From Casuarina equisetifolia (lineage: Eukaryota > Streptophyta > Magnoliopsida > Fagales > Casuarinaceae), in the NCBI GenBank assembly GCA_028551475.1, contig CM052360.1, positions 20,432,682-20,496,681 of the forward strand: DNA of 64,000 nt. The letters run 5' to 3'. Each line of letters begins with the position of its first letter. Positions within the stretch are counted from its first letter, which is position 1. The translations under genes and the position numbers were made by a program. Of the stretch, positions 22,647 through 34,104 are shown piece after piece. The notes under the pieces were generated by a model. It saw nothing but the letters and a program-made list of their open reading frames with translations, searched no databases and was not told the DNA's origin.

Positions 22647-23560
22647 ATGGCATCTACACCAATTAGAGGTTCTTCTTCTGCTGGTTCTACTGCATAACCA
22701 GCTCCACTCATTCCTAATTCTCAGCTTCCGCTGCCCATCTTTGACAAGACCAACTATCATTCCTAGAGTCTTCAAATGACAACTTTTCTAAAATGTCTAA
22801 GAATGTGAGAGATAGTGGAGCATGGCATCCCAAAAGTAGACAATATAGAGACTCTTACTCCATCAAAGAAGGAAAAGTATCAAAAGAATATTGACAAGGA
22901 AACGAAGACCCTTCTTGTGATGCAAATGTCGATAACTGAGCCTATTGTTCCTAGGATTTCTTTTGTAAAAACTCCTCAAAAGGTGTGGACCACACTTAAG
23001 AATGAGTGTTTTGGAACTCTAAAGGTAAGAGCTGTGAGGTTTTAATCTCTTAAATATGATTTTGAATTGCTATGCATGCATGAAGATGAAACTGTTAGTG
23101 CTTATTATGGTAGAGTCAATGCCATAGTGAGTTAGATTCGTAGTTTAGGAGAAACATGGCTAGAATCACATGTGGTGGAAAAACTTCTCATTAACATTAC
23201 TAAGAAGTTTAACGCCACTATCACCACTATAAAAGAGACAAGAGACTTCACTATTATGCTAGTCATTGAACTTATGAGGGCATTAAAAGCATTTGAAAAG
23301 AGGTTCAATAGAAGGAGAGGAAAAAAAGCCCTTGGAGTTGGCATTTGAAAGTAAAGCTTTTGTAGGAACAAAAAAAGATGATGACAAAACTATTGGGAAT
23401 GATAAATGAGGTTCAGGAAAAGGAAGATATCCGTCATGTAAGATTTGTAAGAAAACTAACCATTTGGAAAAGTTTTGTTGGCAGAAAGGAAAGGTTCAAT
23501 GCAAGAATTGTCTGAAATTTGGACATCTAGAAAGAAATTGTGGGTCAAAAGTAGATCAAT
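22647..23560 (+). pseudogene. copia gag remnant with two CCHC zinc knuckles
   Basis: Gag-like sequence (for example VVEKLLINITKKF) is broken by several stops and frameshifts. Two zinc knuckles of the form C-X2-C-X4-H-X4-C are complete: 23437-23478 and 23500-23541. They bind RNA during particle assembly in active relatives. Confidence 0.85.
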
Positions 23561-23562
23561 AA

Positions 23563-24033
23563 GTGAATGTAGCAAAACAAGATGGAAAACCTAGGGAAGC
23601 AACATTGTTTTTTGCTAGTTTGTCTGTTGCCTGTGTTAATCCAAACTTTTGGTATATAGATAGTGGGTGTACCAATCACATGACTCCTTATGAAGGCATT
23701 TTCAGCCAGTTGGATAGGAGTTTCAGATCCTGTGTTAAACTAGGTGATGATCATTTTGTAGAAATAATTGGAAAGGGTGAAGTTTTGGTGGAAACTGCAA
23801 ATGGCGTCAAAGCAATACAAGAAGTCTTATGGGCGCTAAGACTTGGATGTAACTTGCTTAGTGTTGGGCAGATGATGGAGAATGGCTATACCTTACTATT
23901 CAAAGGAAAAGTATGTCATATACTTGTTGAAAAGGATGTCGAGGTGGCAAATGTCAACGTGCGGAGTACAAGAAACTTTCCTTTTAAGTTTCAATATGCT
24001 GTGGCGACCGTCCTTCCTATATCAGAAGACTAG
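23563..24033 (+). pseudogene. copia aspartic protease region
   Basis: An open stretch of 156 codons contains WYIDSGCTNHM, the copia protease active site, with the catalytic Asp at 23659-23661. It is cut from integrase by a TAG codon at its end. Confidence 0.88.
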
Positions 24034-24760
24034 AGTTGGTTATGGCATCGAAGGTATGGTCATCTTAACTTTAAATCTCTTGAAGAATTACATAATAAAG
24101 ATATGGTAACTGGTCTTCCACAAGTTAAGATACCACAGAATATAAATGAGGGGTGTCAGCTTAGAAAAAGTACACGACAACCATTTCCAATAAAGGAAAA
24201 AGAAAAACAAACAGCATACTTGAATTAGTTCATTCTAATCTTTGTGGACCAATAAGAGTTCATACCAAGTAAGGGAACAGGTACTTTGTCTTATTTATCG
24301 ATGATGCTTAACATTATTGTAGGGTAAATTTTGTTAAGGAAAAGTCAAATGTCCTTTAAGCATTTATAAAATTCAATCTATAAGCAAAAAAAGAAAGTGG
24401 CTAAAATCTTAAAGTGTTGCATTCTGATAGAGGTGGGGAGTATGTTTTAGGAGAGTCAACAAATTTTGCACAAGCAATGGTATTAAACACCAACTCACTA
24501 CCAGTTATTCCCCTGAGCAAAATGGTGTGGTAGAACAAAAAAATAGGACTATTCTTGGGATGGTTAGAAGCATGCTTGAAGAAAAAAATCTTCCCAAAGA
24601 TTTTTGGGGAAAAGTTGTGAATACTGCGGTATATATACTTAACAAGAGCCTAACGAAATACTTAAATGAAGTTACTCCATTTGAAACTTGGAGCGGGAGG
24701 AAGCCATTAGTTGAACACTTCAAAGTATTTAGCTCTCTATGTTTTGTACATGTTCCATAA
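24034..24760 (+). pseudogene. copia integrase remnant
   Basis: It starts with the pre-integrase motif WLWHRRYGHLN. The middle is frame-broken. The 3' part (24527-24760) is open with VEQKNRTILGMVRSML and ILNKSLTKYL, the conserved end of the integrase core. Confidence 0.85.
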
Positions 24761-24890
24761 CAACACCAACACAAGCTTGATAAACAGGCTAAACCAAGTA
24801 CCTTACTCGAGTATAGTTGTTTATCTAAAGCTTATCATATGTATGATCTCTTTAAAAAGAAGCTTGTCATAAGTAGAGATGTGATAGTAG

Positions 24891-25900
24891 ATGAGAATGC
24901 CTCATGGAATTGGAGCAAAAGAAAAAGAGAACAAAACAATATTCTCATGCCATGCATGTCAAAGAAAAGAAGGTCACTCATACATATCTAGTGAAGATAT
25001 AGGTGATCAACACATCCAACATGAAGAAATAAGTGGAGAGTCCTTTGAACCAACAACTCTCATGCCCAACAATCATGATATCTTTCCTCTAAAAGATGTT
25101 TCACATTCACATGAAGCAGGAACAAAGAGAGAACCTTCTAACATGTCTCCCATAAGAATAAGATGTCTTGAAGAAATTTATGAAAGTTACAACTTGGCAG
25201 CATTAGAGCCAATCTTATTTGAGGAGGCAATTGGTGAATCCAAGTGGAAAAAGGCTATGGATGAGGAAATAGAGACTATAAAGCATAACAAGACGTGGTC
25301 CTTAGTTGATCTCCTTAAAGGAAAGAAGGTAGTTGGGCTTAAATGGGTGTATAAACTCAAAACAAATGCACAAGGAGAAGTTGTGAGGCACAAAGCAAGG
25401 CTCATGGCAAAATGCTACTCTCAAATTCTTGGAATGGATTTTACTGAAACTTTCTCTCCAGTGGCTCGAATGGAGACAATTCGATTAATTCTTTCTATAG
25501 CAGCTCAATTTCAATGGAAAATCATGCAATTGGATGTGAAAGCAGCATTCTTAAATGACAAGCTTGATGAAGAAGTGTATGTAGAGCAACCTAAAGGATA
25601 TGAAGAAAGTGGATCTAAAGAAAAAGTCTTGAAGCTAAGAAAAGCTTTATATAGGCTTTAGCAGGCACCCTATGCTTGGTTTGGAAAAATTAGCAAGCGT
25701 TTTCTCCAACTTGGTTTTTCAAAGTCTTAGTGAGCCCATGCTTTTTATATCTCGTAAAGAAGAGTCTATTATATTGGTCTCTATTTACATGGATGATCTA
25801 ATATATACTAGAAATAATGAAGCAAAAATGAAGGAGTTTAAAGTAGAAATGATGAGATCTTTTGAGATGAATGATATAGGTTCAATGTAATATTTTCTTG
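24891..25900 (+). pseudogene. copia reverse transcriptase remnant
   Basis: The open stretch 24891-25661 carries KWKKAMDEEIE, KARLMAKCYSQ and LDVKAAFLND, typical of copia RT. A TAG follows. The second stretch holds the catalytic YMDD box at 25786-25797. A further stop follows DIGSM. Confidence 0.9.
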
Positions 25901-26690
25901 GCTTGGAAGTAGTGTAAAAGAGTAGTGGGATCTTTGTATCTCGAACAAAGTTTGTAAAAACATTACTGACTAAGCATAACATGGTAGAATGCAAGCTAGT
26001 CTCTACATTGTTAATGCCAAGAGATAAGATAAATTTGGAAGATAAATTTGAAGAAATAGATGGAACTACATGTCAAAGTTTGGTTGGAAGTTTGTTGTAC
26101 TTGACAGCCACACGGCTGGATATTCTCTTTCCAATCTCACTTATGTCACGGGTTATGTAGAAACCAACAAAATTACACTTCAGCAAACTCAAAAAGATAC
26201 TTAGGTATTTGAAGGGAACATTGAACAACGGTTTATTGTATACACGAATAGATGATTTTGAGTTAGTAAGATTTAGTGATAGCGACTGGGGTGGGAATGT
26301 TAAAGATTCACGAAGTACCACTAGATATGTATCTAGCTTGGGTTCATCAACATTTTCCTAGTAGTCATAAAAGCAAAATGTAGTGTTTCTATCTACTGTT
26401 GAAGCAGAGTATGTTGCAGCTTCAATAGCAACATGTTAGTCTGTATGGTTGAGAAGATTAGTAATGGAGATAGGTTTTGAACAGAAGCAAGAAACTATGA
26501 TTTTTAATGGTAGCAAATCAGCAATATCTATGACGAAGAACCTAAGTCATCATTCTAAGACAAAGCATGTGGCAAACAAAGTCTATTATGTGAGGGAGCT
26601 TGTGGAATCTATGGAGGTTATATTCAAATTTTGTCCTAGCAATGATCAAGTGACAGTTTTGTTTACAAAGAATCTGTTGAGCGCATAACA
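25901..26690 (+). pseudogene. copia RNase H remnant
   Basis: RFSDSDWGGNVKDSRST carries the first catalytic Asp, and TVEAEYVAAS the Glu region. The end of the polyprotein is open from 26449 to 26688 (HHSKTKHVANKVYYVREL). Several stops remain. Confidence 0.85.
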
Positions 26691-26733
26691 TAAGAAATTG
26701 AAGGAACTCATTGGAGTGATGACAAATCCCATC

Positions 26734-26742
26734 AAGAAAGGG
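26734..26742 (+). promoter_or_regulatory. polypurine tract
   Basis: AAGAAAGGG immediately before the 3' LTR; it primes plus-strand DNA synthesis in this class of element. Confidence 0.75.
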
Positions 26743-27247
26743 TGTTGAGAGTTGCTGGAATTATCATCACTCTGATAAGTGTAGGAATGTGATTGTTAGA
26801 CATGAAGAGTGGTGATTGTTATATATGAAAAGTGGTGATTGTATGGAGAAAAATGTGGAAGAGTGGTGATTGTTGAAGCAGAACGTGGAGGATCGTGTGC
26901 AAAAAGAAAATTGTCTTTAGTGGACAATTATCCAAAGGTAGAGGTGATAGGTTTGTTATATAAGTAAGGTAGTAGAATATTCTAAGTAAACAACAAATTA
27001 GTATATTTTGTGATTATTTTCTGTTTAGATAAATTGCTCTGTAAGGTTTTTGTTTTTATTTTGGAGCTGTCGAGTTTGTGAGTCATTGAATTGTTATGTT
27101 TGTGAGCCTTAGGATTTTTGTTTGTGTTGTTGTTTTAACTATTTGTATTGCTATTTCAATTGCTATTTAAATATAATGAAATATCAAACTTTTTGGTTTT
27201 GTTGGGTGGTGCTTTTTCCTACTGTCCAAGATACTAGAAAACTAACA
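26743..27247 (+). repeat. 3' LTR of the copia element
   Basis: It starts TGTTGAGAGTTG and ends ACTAACA. It is colinear with the 5' LTR except for the 47-bp U3 duplication and point differences. TATATAA at about 26957. Confidence 0.9.
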
Positions 27248-27346
27248 AAAACCACAAGCATAACAGGATAAACTACATGATTGATTATCTTTATCTTACA
27301 AGACATGTTTTTCTAAACTCACATTTGGTTTGATTGGGGGGAAGCG

Positions 27347-27369
27347 TGAGAGAGAGAGAGAGAGAGAGA
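27347..27369 (+). repeat. (AG)n microsatellite
   Basis: Eleven or so AG dinucleotides without interruption. Confidence 0.95.
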
Positions 27370-28360
27370 ACTCGGCAGCATTAAGAAGGATGTTTCTAAT
27401 CAGCAGCATCGCGAAATGGAACCGAAATATCTCCAACTCCAATCTACATGGTCCTTATTATGTGGGATTTGGAAGATGTTTTGAACAAAAAATAGCGTTA
27501 AGGCAAATATATCCCTGCTACATGTTGTCAACCAGGAAGATGATAAAAACATGGTCGATGATATTAAGAAACCACCAATATTCCAATGATGCCTGTCCAA
27601 TTGAAAATAGAAGACTTTCTGAAGATAATGTAGAAGGATGATAGCATTTGCGATAATAGAAACGACTTAGAGAAATCAGCACGCTTTGAAAAGTCTTCAT
27701 CCTACCACGTGCAGGCCATGATAGAAAACCAGTCTTGAACGCAACTGGTACGCGATCCGTGCAGAGTCGTCTTCTAGAGGAGAGAGTGAAAATAGAATAG
27801 CCGTGAGAAACAACATTACAATTGCTTTCCAACTCGCTTTATACAAAGAGGTCCCGTGGCTTTACAGCGAAGTGGGACAGAAAAATGTAGAAGAATCCAA
27901 AAATATCGATCTTGTAGCTTTAATTATTGCACTGACAGATTTAAGCCTCAACACGCTTCTTCCTTTCTTTCGTGGTCAGCTGCATTTACTTCTGCCGTGA
28001 CAAGTCTTTGCCTTGTGTTTCAAGTTTTGTTACTTGTACATCTGACGTGAGTGCAGCCTCGTTAAAGAGTGGATTGCACCTGGCCGAATAATGTCTTGGA
28101 CAGTGCACAGCTGTGTAAAATGTTTCCCCCTGCCAATCGACACGTGGTCGGCCTCAGAAAAAAACAGTTGATTCCCTCTCTCTCCCACGGGTGGAATCTG
28201 CACTCTGCAAAAAGCAGACTTTTCCCCCTCCATTGCAAAACGTGGGCAGGTTTTTCTGACATTTTGCTGCAACAAGCAACCCCATGGTTTATCGATGAAG
28301 AGTCATCATTGGCTGGTTCTGCGCCGAGTGCCATGCATCCTTCTTTTATAAATTGAAAAG
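27370..28360 (+). repeat. R3 dispersed repeat, longest copy
   Basis: It includes GGATTTGGAAGATGTTTTGAAC (also at 16200), AGGATGATAGCATTTGCGATAAT (also at 29034), and ATAATGTCTTGGACAGTGCACAGCTGTG (also at 17970 and 29050). It ends with TCTTTTATAAATTG, a possible TATA box. Overlapping 60-100 codon open frames lie on both strands. None resembles a known protein. Confidence 0.6.
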
Positions 28361-29030
28361 AGATTAATTTTTTTTTTTAACTTCAATGCATACTTGTTTT
28401 TTTTCCTTATTTCAGTTAGATATATGACATCTAAACCAATTGAGCATGTTAGTGTCCATATTTGCTTTTCCTACATAGATCAACCTTTGCAGTTTATAAT
28501 AAATTAAGTTTAGTAATACACCTTAAAATGGTTATTCTTTTATTATCAAGAACTTACTTATAACACAAGAATATAAATACTTGCACCATTAAAGTCAATT
28601 TTTTTCCTTATTTCAGTTTGAATAAGTATTATGCATAATGACTCCTGAAAATTGAGGAGCAAGTGATATCATACTTAAAGTGATATCATACTCCATTAAT
28701 TTTTTTAAATGATCATTGAAATTTAATTTCAAAGTGGGATTGCCCCCCCTTTTTTGCTATTGTGCTTATAGTATTCTCTTTTTCTTGAGTTATTTTAGCT
28801 AGTCTTGTTTAAATTAGTGTGAACAATAGAAAGACAATTGATATCAAAAAATTTATAACTGCAACATTTGATCTTAAAAATGGAAAAAGGGAGAAACATA
28901 TAACTACCTCAACACTTAAAACACTTTGCCGAAAATGAAAATGGTTATATTGCAAATTTCTCTCCTTTCAACCGAAAAAAACATAAAACTTGCATTACTG
29001 GCATAGAACGCAATGCATTACAGGTAATGT
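28361..29030. other. no recognised feature
   Basis: AT-rich, no supported gene. Confidence 0.4.
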
Positions 29031-29516
29031 ACAAGGATAATAGCATTTGCGATAATGTCTTGGACAGTCTGCAGCTGTGCGAAAACTTTTTTTTTCCTGT
29101 GAACTGACATACTGCAGGCCCTCAAGGAAAAAATAAACACGTTTCCCTCGTATGGAAAGTAAATGGTACTCACCTAACCTAAATTACTTGATGGTGGGGG
29201 ACCCGCAAAACGCGATGGTAGGGAATAGTTGGTTGCATAAGAATCTTTTGTAATAATGAAGGTGTTCCTATACGTCCTTTAAATTAGTAGCCAATAGATA
29301 TCACCTTCGTTATAGAGGAACTGATACTGAACAATGCACATGCATGTCATTCTCCTAGCAAACCTATATTTGTAGGTCTGTGTTCCCATCCCTCATCTCC
29401 TATGATCTTCTTCTTGTGTTGAATTGATAAACTATTCTGGGCTCATAATCCCTCAGCCTCTGAGGCAGAAAGAGCAGAACACTAACTGAAGTTGTGAGGT
29501 GAAGATCAAAAGCATC
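29031..29516 (+). promoter_or_regulatory. 5' flank of the monooxygenase pseudogene, with partial R3 sequence
   Basis: GATAATGTCTTGGACAGTCTGCAGCTGTGCG at 29053-29084 ties this flank to R3. No strong TATA box is seen. The start codon at 29517 follows in a purine-rich leader. Confidence 0.4.
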
Positions 29517-31276
29517 ATGGAAGCAGTTGAAGACATTGTGATTGTGGGAGGTGGAGTAGCTGGCCTGGCAACGGCGTTAGGACTTCACAGGCACCTTCTT
29601 ATTGTCTCTTATTTGTAGATGGTAGTAAATATACGTTGGTGATCTTGTGTGCGTAATTATAATGGCTCTTTTGCAGGTTGGGTATACGAAGCTTAGTGTT
29701 AGAATTATCGGATGATCTGAGGACCTCAGGATATGCCCTGGGTACATTTTCCAACGGCTGGAAGGCATTAGATGCCTTGGGAGTTGGTCAACTTTTACGG
29801 CAACACCATTTTAGGCTTCAATGGTAACTTTTCTTACCTTAACATCCTTATCTTGCAGACAGGTCCCCTGCGGGTAATGGTTTTGCGCAGTAATGAAAGT
29901 GGGTGGTTGATCTTGGGTGGTGGTCAAGTTACAAATATAGAGAGAACAATTGTACGCCAAGTGTCATATACATTGTTGCCATGCCTTATAAATTGTTAAA
30001 ATTAATGTGGATTGTTTGATATTGTTTTAAATTTTCTTTGAAAATTTTACTAAAATAAAACACATATTTTATACAATCAATTATGAAAAAAAGATGATGA
30101 GTTTTCTAATATGATATTAGAATTTTAATTCAAGAAATTGTACCTTTTGCACTTGAGACCCATAAGCATGATGATTTGTGGAGAGATCAATTATCCTTAA
30201 TACAAAATCTACTGCTCACATTTATTATGAAAGAGATTGTTGAGAATAATATAATTTTTTTTTCATTGTCTAAACCTTATTTATGATTTTTTAAGAATAA
30301 TTGTTTTCTTCTTTATTAAAAAACACAAAACTCAATAAGAAATCCACAAATTCTTACATGAACAATTAAAGTTTTGTTTATGCACTTTGTTAAATGTCAC
30401 TAATCTAAGATTTTGAGTGAAGGAACGTGACCACCTCAGCAATCTCGGGAGTTCAAACTTCAGAAATGCCACTTAATGCTAAAGCAAAACAATAAGTAAA
30501 AGTTAGGAAGATCTCACAATATAATATTTCCCTACACAAGAAAATGCCAATAGAGTTCTGGACTTGTACTTAAAGACATTCATCCACAACTTATAACAAC
30601 TTAGATAAGTGAAACTAATGTTAAAGGAACATGATGTTTGCTTTCTCATCTTAATAAATATGGTTGTGAGATTTGGGTTCCTCTGCCAAGTGGGTTATCT
30701 GACCTGATCTGCATAGTGGAGACCCTGAGGTTCGTTGTTCGAACAGGAAGTTCCTCTTGGAAAGCCACTTGAAGGAACTCCCAACTGGCACGGTTAGGTT
30801 CTCCACCAAGGTGGTCTGTATTGAGGAATCGAACTTCCTTAAACTGGTGCATCTTGCTGACGGAACCATCCTTAAAGCAAAGGTAAACTTGTTGTGGCTC
30901 TATCCTTTTAGTTTTGTTCAGTAAAAGCTTAATGATAAGCTCGTTGTCTTTGAGAATGTTACTACTATTTGTCATGTTTTCAGCACTGTGACCGCTTAGG
31001 CCTAATGTTAGCATTAATGTTGTACATACAAGGTGTTGGTTGGTTGTGTGGAGTAGCGAATTGGCTGGGCTTTAAGAAACCGGCTTTCGCAAAGAGAAAT
31101 GCCATTAGGGGCAGGGTAAATTTTAAGAGCGACAATGGATTTGAGCCCAAGTTCCTTCAGTTTTTCGGAAAAGGTGTTCGATCAGGTGTCACTCCTCTAG
31201 ATGGTCATACTATTTATTGGTTTGTCACCTGGACTCTAGCCAGCATTGGTGGGATAGGTGGATTGGGAAAGATAAG
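29517..31276 (+). pseudogene. FAD-dependent monooxygenase (MO1/CTF2-like), degenerate and 3'-truncated
   Basis: Exon 1 (29517-29590) encodes the FAD-binding beta-alpha-beta start, IVIVGGGVAGLATALGLH, fitting GxGxxG. Exon 2 (29677-29823) continues in phase (LGIRSLVLE, FSNGWKALDALGVG). A later exon ending at 30882 gives EVRC..KELPTGTVRFSTKV and LVHLADGTILKAK, and one ending at 31276 gives NWLGFKKPAFAKRNAIRG and HTIYWFVTWT. These match, in order, plant monooxygenases with a UbiH-type fold. Faults: intron 1 has a GC donor; the exon between 29824 and about 30700 is unreadable; the conserved CDG segment is deleted near 31050; and the C-terminal third with the GD motif is absent. ABCC sequence follows instead. 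The substrate of the family member is unknown. Confidence 0.85.
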
Positions 31277-31629
31277 GTAACCGTTTTATTTGTAGATAAC
31301 TTAAGATGTATCATATTTCCATAGAAATAAACTAATTGAGGATTTGATTGGTAATGATTTTAAAATAACTATCCTATTCAACAATCTTGGTTAAAAAAGG
31401 TTATGCTTAATTTTGAGATCTATTTGTCAGACTTGTTGGATATTTTGAATTGATATTTTTAGCATAAGTGTAACTCTTGGATAGATGCTTCATGCAAAAA
31501 TATTTCAAGAATTCTTAATCCATTATGTTATTGTTCACAACTCTTGTTATATCAATGCTTATTCTCTAAAAATTTCAAAATTGCTTCAATTCACAACAGT
31601 AAATGTCGATGTTGAACCACTATATTGGT

Positions 31630-33161
31630 CCATCCATCTCAAGCTTGGCAGGACTGGCAGCTACTTATGGTCTAAGTCTAAATGTTCTTCAAGCATGGGT
31701 TATTTCGAATATTTACAATGTAGAAAACAAAATAATATCAATTGGGAGAACTCTTTAGTTCACTAACATAACAAGTGAAGCACCTCTTGTGATTGTAGAC
31801 TATAGGGCAGAGCTTGAATGGCCAACAAGTGGAACAATAAAGCTTGAAAATCTTCAAGTCCAATATAATCAGACTCTCCGAATGGTTCTTAGAGGGATCA
31901 CTTGCACCTTCTAATAGAGGAAAATTGGAGTGGTAGGTAGGACAAGTAGTGGAAAGTCAACTTTAATTCAAGCTCTCTTCAGGATGGTGGAGCCTTCGGG
32001 AGGATGCATTCTTAATGACGGAGTTGACATTTGCAAGGTAGGATTACGAGATTTAAGGTCTAGGTTGAGTATAATACCTCAAGACCCAACCTTATTTCAA
32101 GGAACAGTCATAACCCTTTACAACAATACTCAAACCAAATATTTTGGAGGTTGGGATTAGAAAAAAAATTATTTTACAAAATCCTTTAGAACCCTTTTTT
32201 TTTCTTTCAGTAAATTGCTTCATACATCAGGTTCTCAATAAATGTCATTTTGGTGAAACAAGATCAAAGGCTTCTTGATGCACTAGGTATAAAAGCTAGC
32301 AGTTGAAATGGTGCAAATTATCTCCTTGTTTCTTTTGTTGTCTCTTTTAGAAGGTCATTTATCTTTTTAATTGCTTGATTTTGTTGTTGCTTCATCTAGT
32401 GATGCAGTTGCTAAAGATGGAGGAAACTGAAGCATAGGATAGAGGCAACTTGTTTGCTTGGCTAGGTTGCTTCTAAAGAAAAGAAAAATTCTTGCGTTGG
32501 ATGAGGCTACTGCTTCAATTAATTCTGCAATTGATAATGTGATTCAAAAGACAATAAGACATGAGACAAAGGGATGCACAGTCATTACTACCGCTCATCA
32601 TATACCTACTATTATAGACATTGAATTGGTTCTTGTTCCCAATGAAGGTATGTTAAGAAATCCAACAAAAATCAAAGTTCATGTTATCTCAAAATTTAGA
32701 ACAACTTATTTCCTAGCTCTTGGATAAATAAGATTGAATTTGGTACTTTAATAAAAGAAAAAAAAAGTAGATCACAAATAAGTTCCTTCAAATGCTACTA
32801 CAATTGATTTATAGATTTGTCTCAAAGGCAATATAACATTTTGACGCAAAGTAGCTTTCTAAGTATCATATTGTTAGCAGAAACTAGTGCATGTTCTATT
32901 CTCTTGCATTTGGATACGATTTCAATAGGAAAAACATAAGTTAGTATATCACTCAATTTGGATTGATGCATTGTCAATGATTAATGCATTGTTGTGAATA
33001 GATTTGAGCTGAAATGCTAATATATCTTGCATAGCATAGGCAAGGTTGCAGAGTATGAATCCCCAAATAAGTTACTCAAGGGTACTTCGTCTTCATTCTC
33101 AAAATTGGTTGCTGAATTTCCGAGATCATCTAAGCATAACTATGCTAAGGATTTGTCTTGA
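31630..33161 (+). pseudogene. ABCC (MRP-type) ABC transporter, 3' half pseudogene
   Basis: It runs from the end of the second membrane domain (SLAGLAATYGLSLNVLQAW) to the protein end. Nucleotide-binding domain 2 is clear: GTIKLENLQVQY, a Walker A reading GRTSSGKST (the second glycine changed to serine), and [16 protein letters not shown] piece with KQDQRLLDAL (about 32265-32290) follows. The signature region reads SIG-stop-RQL near 32440, with Walker [11 protein letters not shown] and the H-loop His kept. The C-terminus (VAEYESPNKLL, 33041-33161) ends in a natural-looking stop. Stops stand in front of Walker A and inside the signature, and frameshifts occur. Intact relatives are vacuolar or plasma-membrane pumps for conjugates. 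Confidence 0.88.
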
Positions 33162-33670
33162 GGAGATCTTCCAAGAATCAAGAGAATTTTATTGATGCCC
33201 TTGCAAGACAGACGGTAAGCCATTTTTACTGTAATTGCATCGATAATATAAAAATGGCCTAAGGAGTTTAAATGGGACTGACAGCAACTACTTTGACAAT
33301 TGACTTGCCAAAACAATTCAAAGCCATCCGATTTTGAGGCAACTTTAGTTGATAGCTGGTAATTGACTTAGTTTGTAATTTCAATTTTGTCAGAAAGTGT
33401 AACAGTTTTTACGTTGGCAACAAAACTGCTCATTAGACTATGAATTACTGTAAATCCAATTGCGACTTGACAAATGTTGCTATCAAATATAATCGCCCCA
33501 GGAACTTCTTATTTCTGTCGTTAGATTTGGTATCCTACCGATTGAATCAAATTGTAGGTATGCTTACAGTATACATTATGCAAAATTAACTTTGTAACAA
33601 ATATATGCTTAGAGTATACATTCTTATTTAATCTTATTGTTTGTTCATTTGTTTTTGTTCTTGACAGCTG

Positions 33671-34104
33671 GCCACAAGAAGATCAAGATCGGAACAACGG
33701 TATTTTTCTTCAATCCTAGAATGTTGGCATAATCTTTTATTGTTAATGCTTTTTATGGATCATTTCTGATAAGTGTTGCCTGAATCTGTAGGGTTCAGAA
33801 GGATTGGTCATTTGGCTACTAAGGTTATCCCTCAAAGAAACAATGTTGAGCTCATCAGCATTAACAATCCTTTCATCACACTAACTAAATGGTAAAAAAT
33901 ATTTTCTTAAAGTTTGTTGATTAAACTTTGGATCTGTAGAAGTTAGTGTAAAATAATAAGGGTCTTTTGGGTTCTAATTGTGGTGCAAACGTATATTCAA
34001 ATACGACACTGTGCACGGGCACTAGAAGCATGCTGACATGAATGTCAAGGACTTCTATGACCTTCTCTATGGTGAGAAGCCTGCCACTGTTTCCGGGATC
34101 ACGT
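33671..34104 (+). pseudogene. cytosolic GAPDH (GapC-type), first three exons, degenerate
   Basis: Exon 1 (33671-33699) encodes KKIKIG. Exon 2 (33792-33891) encodes RRIGHLATKV and NNVELISINNPFIT. Exon 3 (33989-34103) encodes FKYDTVHG, NVKDFYDLLYGEKPATV once a 2-base deletion is allowed for. Intron positions agree with plant GapC genes, so this is a piece of genomic DNA, not a retrocopy. The acceptor before exon 3 is AA instead of AG. The catalytic domain with the active cysteine is missing. Confidence 0.85.

Larger units (their letters stand above)
21997..27247 (+). mobile_element. Ty1/copia LTR retrotransposon, full-length but inactive
   Basis: Two related LTRs flank an internal region in copia order: gag, protease, integrase, reverse transcriptase, RNase H. 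The flanks AGAAC and AAAAC are a 4/5 match for a 5-bp target duplication. Stops and frameshifts break every domain, and the LTRs differ in length and sequence, so the insertion is old. Confidence 0.93.

Noticed and set aside
27400..28356. Several overlapping 60-100 codon frames on both strands
   Set aside because: They lie in R3 and are not kept in the copy at 17.95 kb.
29517..34104. Helitron as the carrier of the gene fragments
   Set aside because: I could not find a 5' TC end with a matching 3' CTRR end and hairpin, so it stays only as a hypothesis in the findings.
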